Shown here one piece after another: positions 55,517 through 64,000 of a stretch of 64,000 nucleotides of DNA. A model generated the notes under the pieces. It searched no databases. It was given only the letters and a program-made list of their open reading frames with translations, and was not told where the DNA came from. This DNA comes from Prinia subflava (taxonomy: Eukaryota > Chordata > Aves > Passeriformes > Cisticolidae). The translations under genes and the position numbers were made by a program. Location: positions 49,915,485-49,979,484 of the forward strand of contig NC_086248.1 in NCBI RefSeq assembly GCF_021018805.1. The letters run 5' to 3'. How positions within the stretch are numbered: the first letter of the stretch is position 1; every line of letters starts with the position of its first letter.

Positions 55517-58500
55517 TTAAAAACATTTAACTCAATTCTTCACCAAATTCCTGCTGCATGCATTAGATTTATGAAATATTCAATAAAGAATAACAGTGGC
55601 ACTCTTTTCCAGGTGGCAGTGGGATGGTTGCTCTAAGAATTACAGGACTGTCCTCTCCACTTCTGTTACCGACAAGCTTATGGTCAAGACACACTCTAAT
55701 TAATTTTTAGAAGGGGAATTCATTGTGTAATATATCAATTCAATTGAGATTTTATTTCCCTTAAGCATATACCTCAGAAACTGAGGGAAGTAACATTTTT
55801 AAAGAAGGTTTTTCCCCGAGAACCTTTAGCTTCTTTAATGTGAATATAAAACTTCCAGTAGTTTTCAGATTCTGGCAGAGACCTGTTTGCATGAAACCAG
55901 CTGGTTCAAATTCAGCACAGCTAGTAACAGTAGAAGGATGGTAAAGTGGCCAGGCAGAACAGCTAGAAATGTTTTGGGGTTTCTTACAGTACAATCTTTT
56001 ATGACTTATAAATGCATCTGTAGTTACTTTCACATGTCATTCTACACAAAGAGATGAAAACCGTTACAACTAAACATATCACTACCAAACCATATGTTGC
56101 TCGAGCAGAGGTGCACCACAGATAAATACTGCTTTGGGAAACAGCTCAGCTTTGCAGAGCCCAGCACAGCAGTGCTGTGGTAAGAGCAGAGGGCTTCCAC
56201 ACCAGAAGCCAGGGGAGTGGGTTGACTCAAAAATAGCTCACACTCTCCACCACCATCACCAGACATATCTGGTCTGAACTGTCCTTTCTCAGGGTGGTCC
56301 AGGTGCATGTCCAGGAGCCCACCTGCCCCTCCCCAAACATGTGGTGAGAAGAATGCACACAGCTCTGCAGGCCTGGTGACAAACCACTGCCACTCCAGCA
56401 GGTGCAACGCCTCCCCTTGCCAAGCACCTCTTAACACCTGCTCAGGAAGAGTCTTCTTTAAAGGCCACCACAAGCAGGATGACTTTATGTAACAGAAAAA
56501 AAGATTGTGCCTCCTTGCTGTCCCTCCTCCCCTCTTCCACAAGGCAGAGTAGTGCTAGGAATGCCAGAGGTCATCTTCCAGACAAAAAGTGACAATTTCA
56601 GACCTTTTCAAAGATACTGCTTCAGGCTGTCAGATGACACACTGCTCTGTCCTTGCTTTCAGACCTCTTCTTGAGGCCATGAGTGTCAAGGATAATTCTG
56701 TTAAATAACAGTTACAATCCTAAATTTAAAAGCAGCAGCCTTGGGACATGCTGATAATAGTAATCCTGCACTTTCTCCCTTCCTCTTTCCTTTGCTCAAA
56801 CCACAGAGAAATTATGTCAATTAAAAATCTGCATTAAGCCATACCATAATAAATGACAACAGTTTTTCCTAGAATACTGCTATACTTGTGAGAATAAACA
56901 CTTCTCCACTACTAATGGGAAAAAAAATGCACATCTATCCTGCAAGAAAATTCACGGATGTTAACTTACACTACAGGTCCAGATTTACAAATACAAAAAC
57001 TGGCACAGCAGTTAATATGTGAGCATCTTCAACCAAAAGATTAGCCTGGTGTCAGATCTCAGCTGAAAGGCAGCAAGTCAGAGGCCCTGTGGAAATGGTC
57101 TCAGGCCATGGATGGCAGTGATATGCAGGAGAACAGGAGCTGTGTCCATTGCTTGACTTCACTGCAGAATGGCTTAGGAGCTCTCCCAGGATGGAGCTTT
57201 TTGTCTTAAAGCAGAACTGGTAATAGACAGCCAACTGGCAGACTTTATGACTATGGGGCTTTCCCAATCCCTGGCTCCAAGGATCAAGACTACACGAAAC
57301 CAATCATTTGTCCACAGAATATTTTCTAATTTACCAATTGAAATTTTCTGGTAATTTTGTCTATTACACAGACTTATTCTGCCCTGCCATCATATCCCAG
57401 ATCTGCAAGCTCAGCTTTAGATATTAACATATGAATTCTCAGAAATTTCAGGAGGCTGAATCCTATGCTTTGTCAAAGCTTATTTTCTCACGCAATAACA
57501 GCAGAATCTTTTCAATTGCTTAATTTTAACCAGGGCACACCACTCAGAAGGGCTTTTTTTTTTTTTTTTCAATACACTAAACTTGTAATCAGGTGGTCTG
57601 AATCAAAGGACCTAAAGATGTAGTATTATAACAACATTATAATTGCTCAAGCAACTCCTTTTTCCAACCTTTTTCTCCTAGCATATCTATGCTACCTCTC
57701 TTGCATAAGAAACATAGTGGTTATCTATTCCCAAACCAAGTCAGTTCAGGAAACAGAAACCTTTGCAACTGACATTGTTGTTTTCAGGATCATTTTTGTC
57801 TTGTCTGATTCCTCAAGTCAGATTGTCCTGAGTACCAGAGTTAATAAGAGGAAAGGGCAGGAACAGCTCCAGACCGGTTCAGCCCAGCCACAACAGTCCC
57901 AAAGTGTGTGATGCTACAAGATGTTATAGATGTAATCACTTGCCTTTAATTTTTCCCCATGGACTGACACTTCAATCATACTGTATCATAAATGGATGTG
58001 TGATTTGGTAGCAGAAACCACTCTGATTACCCTATTGCTTGTCAACCCCTAGCTAGTAAGACAGGAAAATAACCCAGGCAGTAGGCACTACCTTCTAATA
58101 ACATTTATTATTGTCTGCCAATGAACACCAGATGAGTAGCTGGATTTTTTTCAGAAAAATTCCCTCCCATTCTGCTAACTACTCAGGTACATTTATGTAA
58201 TTGTTTCCTAGGAAATTACAATGTGTGGATTCCACAAGCCAAGCAGACAAAAACCCGCCAAACAAACAAAAAACCACAAAGCACTGCTCTGCTTAAGTTT
58301 AAGGAAATACTCCAGTAGGAAAAAGCCTACCAGAATTTACTGAGGAGATCAACTTCACCTCTTCTGGCTAATCAACACATTCTCTAGAACTCTTCCAGAA
58401 AGTGTAGATTTAGACAAAACCACTGAGGTCAGTTAGTAAATTTACTCTTATGACAAAACACCTCTAGGACATCCTTGCTTCAACATTTGGAGATTTATGA

Positions 58501-59398
58501 ACATACACTGAAAGAAAAAGGCAGCTCCAAAAGCAGCCAGTGAGCCCTCTGGTGTTTCAAAAGAAATGATTCATTCCAACTAGACACAATCGTGACTGGA
58601 TCTTTAGAAAAAAGTTGCCAGCACTTAGTGTTACCGTGTTACTGGGCAAAGAGCCCACAGATACAGCAGCCAAAGAACGCTACCTTAATCAACACTGCCT
58701 TGCTACAAGCGACTTTGGGCCTCTAACCTATCAAAAAGTCTCAGTTTCTAGGATTCAATACATCAGAAATACTCTACATTCTTTTCTCCCATGGAAATTA
58801 CCAAACTATATTAAGTTTCCCACTACATTAATGTCCTATGTGTAAACAGCTTAATTTTATATGTAAGAATGAAAAGGTTCTAAAGTATTGAGGAGCAATT
58901 TTAATTACCCAGCTCACCCAGGTAATTCTTTGCTTAGACAAAACTCCTAGCACTGGTACTTTGGGAGTGAATTTTAACAGGGTTTGTTTGAGAAATCCAT
59001 CTATCTTTGCAATCTTCACCTTTTTGTTTGCACAGACTATCACCAAATCATTATCTCCTGATATTTTTTCTGGTAATTCACAAAGAGTCTTTTGATCACA
59101 TCTCTGACTACTTGTACAAGTGCTGTTGATCACTTGAAATTTCTGAAGATCACAGCTACTGAGAACATCTGGCATATCAACACAACATTACTGATGCTGT
59201 TAAAAAGAGAAATTCCCAATGAGGGAGAGTCTAACAGCTTTTGACTATGTGATTCCTGATACTCTCAAACTTCTCTACAGTACAACTAATGAAATTATTT
59301 TAAATAATTCCATATTAGTCTTCCAGGATGTTAACAGGCAGAGTTACATTTGCATAGAAGCATCCCTCAGTCCTTCTAGTTTTACTATATATTAAAAA

Positions 59399-59875
59399 AA
59401 TCACAGAATGGCTAGGATTAGAAAGGAGAGATGCTCTGGAGATCAATCACTACCAACCCCTGTGCTAAAGCAGATTCGCCCACACCAGGTTGCACAGGAT
59501 TTTGTCCAGGTAAGTTTTGAATATCTCTAGAGAAGGAGAATCTACAAATCAGCATCTTGTTCCAGTGTTCTGACACTATCACAGTAGAGATGTTTTTCCT
59601 CACATTCAGGTAGAACTTCCTGTGTTTCAGTCTGTGCCCATTGCAACTTATCTTGTTGCTGGGCACCACTAAAAATCTGATCCCATCCTGACCTTAAGAT
59701 ATTTGTATACACCAAAAAAACCCCATCTCAGTTGTCTCTTCTCCAGGTTCAACAGGCCCTTAAGCCTTTACTCATAACAGAGAGATGCTCCAGTACCCTC
59801 ATCATCTTCATAGCGCTTTGCTAGATGTTCTCCAGTAAGTCCTTGTCTTTTTTGAACTGGGGAGACCAGAAAGGT
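59399..59875 (-). mobile_element. CR1 LINE fragment, 3' part
   Basis: The plus strand begins TCACAGAATGGCTAGGATTA and continues through GCTCTGGAGATCAATCACT, GTTTTGAATATCTCTAGAG, GATGTTTTTCCTCACATTCAG, TTTCAGTCTGTGCCCATTGC and CTTCTCCAGGTTCAACAGGC to TTTGAACTGGGGAGACCA, the antisense order of an avian CR1 3' region extending further inward than the other copies here. Orientation is therefore minus, the same as the gene. It is diverged and 5'-truncated, with no intact open frame. Confidence 0.9.
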
Positions 59876-60781
59876 TCATTGAACCTCAAACTCTAGAAGT
59901 GACTGACAACTCCTTGTTCTGTGAAAGCAGAAACAAAACCCTTCCCCTCCAGCCACAGTACTGGCCAACCAAAAGATGATGATAACACATTCCCATTTAT
60001 TGGTGTTTCAGCTACTGCCATCTCTCAAAGCACTCTAACACAACAGCTAGAGAGGATATATAAATCACTTGAATTTTGCAAAACACAGTTCTATTCAAAC
60101 ATTGACAGAAAACAACAGTGATGCTGAATCAGCAAAGTAATAGTGGTATTTAGATGGGAACTACTGCAGTACCAGGTGGAGTGAAAATAATAACTTAATG
60201 AGGTTTATTTTTAGCAGTTAGATATAAGTGGGAGAGATGCCAAAGAGGATGTCAGGGAAAGAATTAAAGCACCTTTTAGAACTGGGATATTAAAGGAGAA
60301 AAAGGATTAATTGCATGAAATAGTACCATTCTGACCTTCAACAGGGCCATTTAAATCTTGCCAAGACAGAGGAGGAAAGCAGAAGACTAAAGTACTGAAA
60401 GTTCAAGAAATTAAGACACAAAACCCCCCAAACAACTCCCTTCCAAATCAAACCTCCCCCTGCAACAAACCTCTGAAGAAAATGTAACAGCTTATCCAGT
60501 CTCTATTAACTCCCAACCTTCGCTTAAATATACTTTCCTTTCTCAGTTTACACCGATCTTTCTACACATTTAAGTAATTCTCACCTTTTAAACTCCTTAC
60601 CAGAACTACACGTTCACTCAGACTAGTCTCCCTGCATCTTTTCTCCTTGCTGCTGTAACTAAAACATCATCTTTCCACAGTATCAGCAAGGGTAAGGGAG
60701 TCCTTAGAATTAGTAAGAAACCTTGACAGGCATTCCACTTGAACTTTCCTCCTGTACAAATCAAAATGCATAGCTGAGGAC

Positions 60782-61330
60782 TGTTGTGGGTCTGGTTGGG
60801 ATGGAATTAGCATCCATCACTGCAGCCCACATGGCATTTTGAACTGGTGCCCGAAATAACGCTGATAACACAACAGTGTTTTGGCTGTTGCTGAACACCA
60901 CCTGAAAACAGCAAAGCTTTCTCTTTTTCCAGCTCCTGCCCCTTTCTTCACTCCCCCTGAGAGGGAGAATGGAGGAGGTGGCCATTAGGTTGAGAGGGGA
61001 AACAGCTGGGAGAGCTGACTCCAGTTGGTCAGAGGGTTATTTCCTATCATGTTAATGTCATGTTCAGCAACACAAACTGGGGCAGAGGAAGAAAGAGCAA
61101 TTTTCCAAGGTGGTTGCTCTTCAGTGACTGGACATCAGCCTGATTGTGGGAGGATATGGATGACTGCCTTTGCATCATTTGTCCCTGTTTCCTCCTTCTT
61201 TCACCTAATAAATGGGCTTTATCTTAACCCACCAGTTCTCTGGCTTTCATTCTTCCTGCTCCCTCCTGCAGCCCACCTGGGCCAGCAGCCATGTGAGTGC
61301 TCCACTGCTGCCCCCGGTGAACCCACCAGC
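60782..61330 (+). mobile_element. Degraded ERV LTR, antisense to MAN1A1
   Basis: The sequence starts TGTTGTGGGTCTGGTTGGGA and contains, in order, GCTGATAACACAACAGTGTT, TTGGCTGTTGCTGAACACC, GGGAGAGCTGACTCCAGTTG, an AATAAA at 61207-61212 and TTATCTTAACCCACCAGTTC. I recognise this order from an abundant avian ERV LTR family, whose remembered copies carry very similar blocks and end near a GGGGTTAAACCAC-like segment, matched here by GGTGAACCCACC near 61317. The TATA region is eroded. I could not find a target duplication, so the 3' limit is approximate. A 154-codon frame across it starts at TTG and is not a gene. Confidence 0.75.
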
Positions 61331-61503
61331 GTCTCATCAGTGCAGGAAGTTTGTGACCACAATGCAACCCCCAGCTGGTTTCCTTGCTCTGATGAAATAT
61401 TACAACAAACACTAGCAAAATCTCAGGTTTTAGAAAGCCTTATATTCTTACTTTCTGTTTCCATTGCTGTTAATCAACAAGCTAACTAAGACTCAGTGAA
61501 GCA

Positions 61504-61600
61504 GAATCACAGAAAAGTTGAGGTTGAAAGGGACTCTCCAAGTCATCCTGCCCAAAGGTCAGTGAAAGATCTGTTCTCAACTGTTTTCAAAGCTCCTGAG
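61504..61600 (-). mobile_element. CR1 LINE short fragment
   Basis: AATCACAGAAAAGTTGAGG, then TTGAAAGGGACTCTCCAAG and TCATCCTGCCCAAAG follow the antisense start of avian CR1 3' ends; the similarity fades after about 61600 (CTGAGTATCAACC). It begins about 170 nt after the LTR. Orientation minus. Confidence 0.72.
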
Positions 61601-64000
61601 TATCAACCAAATTGCAGCACAGCTGAAAAAATCATCATAAGAATTTATTATTAGCAAATGCATACTACCTTTGAAATCATTGCCACCAATTAGGATTTCT
61701 CTGAAAAACTGTATGATCCACCCTCAGCTGATTCACTATCACTTTCACAAAGCTCTGCTGTATATATGAAAGCTTTATTTAATATGCTCTTACTGAATCT
61801 ACTGATTACCAGAGCGAGTAATTTTTTGTAATACACAGCCTTTGTTTCTTTAGTTATCAAAAGTATTACATTTGTGTTTCATCATCTTCACAATGGTATT
61901 TAGTGTAACATTGCAGTTTAAAGCAATACAAGTTATTAACTAAGTTTATTGATCTTCTCTTGAATAATATGCATCTTGAAAACATGAAGTAATAGGTGAA
62001 TTATCTCTTTACCTCAACACAACACTTTTCCTAGGATTAACAAGCACAACTACATTGCCAATTCACTTGACAATTTTCCTTGTTTCCGAGTATGATCTTT
62101 GTTACCTTTGTCAATATTCACTATTATTTCTTTGGTAGTGCTTTAAACCTTTATTTCAATTCTTTTCTTGCAATTCTGCATGTAATCCTGACACATTCCA
62201 TCTGGAAATGTTTTGATCACTAAATACTACCTTGACTTTTTTTTTTTTTAAAGTAATTTTTATCAGTATTCACAGTGTGTTCAGACTTGGTCTACAGTGG
62301 AAATTCTAGGTAAAGATGTGAGTATTCTATTGTAGTTACTTCTTTGTTGTTTAGTTCATAACCTTATCTAAGCAGACATGCAGATCTGACTAACAGTGAT
62401 ACGTGTCTGCTTTAGGCTCTTTCAGTTACTTGTCTACTGTTACACCAGACTGCTGACAGAATTCATTATAAGCAACTTCACATAAAATGAAAACTAAAAG
62501 TTAACTTTTAAACTGAACACCAAGATTCACTAGATAACTAGTTAAAACTGGTTTATGTTCAAATCATTGTTTTCTGTAGGTAGAATTGTGCCTCAAGTTT
62601 ATTTTCAAACTAAAAATTAGCAATTACAGTTGTCGAAATTTTATTTTAAGCTCTCTATTTTCTGTTACTATTTCTTATTCCAGAAACAAAACTGAAGAAA
62701 TGATATCAAATGTACAAAAGTTAATCTCAGTTGCTACTGTTTTTTTTTTCTTTTGAATCTGACGGAAGATACAAATGACAGACTCCCTTTCTCTACTGGC
62801 AACAGAAATCTGTTTTTCTCCTTCAAGACATGTAAAATAAATTCTGTCACTATGAACCTTCATGTAAATAATCACTTCTCGGCTGTCAGCAGGAAGACTA
62901 TTGCAAATCAGGAGCTTGACAGATTTTTGGTGTTTATAACCTTATTTCCTAATGGCATCATCCTGAGTTAAAAGCAAACCACACAGTGTCAGTGTTTGTT
63001 TAATAGTCACTGCCAAAGTGTCACCATTTCTAACTTAGCAGGTGGATGATAACCATGCTCTGAAGCCCTGGCAGGCTCCAGGAGTTCCCTTGAGTGCTTC
63101 CTGATGGGACTTCCACCCAGCCAAGAAAAGCCACAAAGGAGACTTTAGTATTAGTTAATGGGCCAGTAACAAGGATTCCCAGTCGCTGTTTTCCACCAAG
63201 CAGCAGACAAGAGTTTGGGGAACATTTAGAGGCTCACAGCTTCCTTGTGCAGTGTGATAGGAATGAAGGAATCCCAACAACTCACACGCCGTCCAGCAAC
63301 GCTGCCCACAGTGTAGGGCACTGCCAGACACACACACAGGGGAAATACCTGTACCTCTTACCATGACAACAGAACTAAGGTAGCCAAACTGATTCACAGG
63401 ATTTTCCATTAATATTAAACATGCATACCATATCATGGAATACTTTATATGGTTCTGTATGGCTCTTAATGATCTGCATTAAAGGGATATGCGAGCAAAA
63501 TCCTATTACTCCTCAGCATTTAAGTGTCTTACAAATAATTCATATCTTGCCCAGAAAGACAAATTAAAAAAAAAAAAATTAAGCATTTGCATAGAGAAAA
63601 GGAGGTAAGAGAAAATAAAAATCTTATGGTCTATTCTGAGAATTAATTCATCATTTGTACTTCAAACTTCTCAAATGGAAAGCCTGACAGAAATGCTAAG
63701 TATTATTACCTCATGTGTTAAGTTACAGATAAGCTTCTATTCTTATATTTTCTATTCCTCACAGTAACTTGTAAGCCTCCTTAGGACTGTATTAAACTAT
63801 CCAACTAATATTCATCATATGCTGTTCTGGGCATCATTTATTAACCAGGGACAGACTCTGCACAGTGCTTCATTCTGTTACTCATTTTAAAAGGAATCAA
63901 TTATCCTATTAATTCTGTAACAAGAATTCTAATTAAAAGGTAACTAAAGAGAACAGGAAATTTGCAGGTAAGGTATTTTCTACACTTATTCTATTATTGA

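Noticed and set aside
56042..56542. 166-codon minus-strand open frame upstream of exon 2
   Set aside because: The frame starts at TTG, its first ATG is well inside, no domain is recognisable, and the local sequence is GC-rich, which lengthens chance frames.
61025..61489. 154-codon plus-strand frame
   Set aside because: It begins at TTG and lies mainly across the LTR at 60782-61330, so it is a repeat-derived chance frame.

Overview
This window looks like avian nuclear DNA. It is AT-rich and almost entirely intronic, with antisense and sense pieces of CR1 LINEs (the dominant bird retrotransposon) and two endogenous-retrovirus LTRs of types common in bird, especially passerine, genomes. I see no bacterial-style genes, operons, rRNA, tRNA or CRISPR. 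Most open frames of 60-150 codons are chance frames in intronic DNA, and several begin at TTG rather than ATG.

The only gene I can support is on the minus strand. Four short exons with proper AG/GT splice sites and compatible phases encode about 130 consecutive residues of a class I (GH47) alpha-1,2-mannosidase. The peptide fits MAN1A1 (Golgi mannosidase IA) better than its paralogue MAN1A2. In transcript order they are the exon beginning [10 protein letters not shown] (55339-55435), the exon with [11 protein letters not shown] (45996-46111), the exon [10 protein letters not shown]...LSGEE (33954-34034) and the exon [10 protein letters not shown]...LLNIK (10816-10910). By memory of the human gene these are exons 2-5. 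Exon 1 (cytosolic tail, membrane anchor, stem) would lie beyond 64000, and the rest of the catalytic domain below position 1; neither is in the window.

Layout from low to high coordinate: start of intron 5 (1-10815); exon 5; intron 4 (10911-33953, about 23 kb), with a GC-rich patch just 5' of exon 5, two CR1 fragments, the longest open frame (no recognisable product), a 37-A run and a strong RNA foldback; exon 4, whose acceptor sits next to a (TA)n/(TG)n microsatellite; intron 3 (34035-45995), with a complete 1.35-kb solo LTR flanked by a 5-bp target duplication and a 66-A run; exon 3; intron 2 (46112-55338), mostly featureless; exon 2; and part of intron 1 (55436-64000), with a degraded antisense LTR and two CR1 pieces.

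I found no evidence of a new biological system. The items most worth checking are the foldback at 32519-32593 (20 continuous pairs in the MAN1A1-sense RNA), the sense-oriented solo LTR in intron 3, the microsatellite beside the frame-neutral exon 4, and the open frame followed by a 66-A run at 42131-43309.
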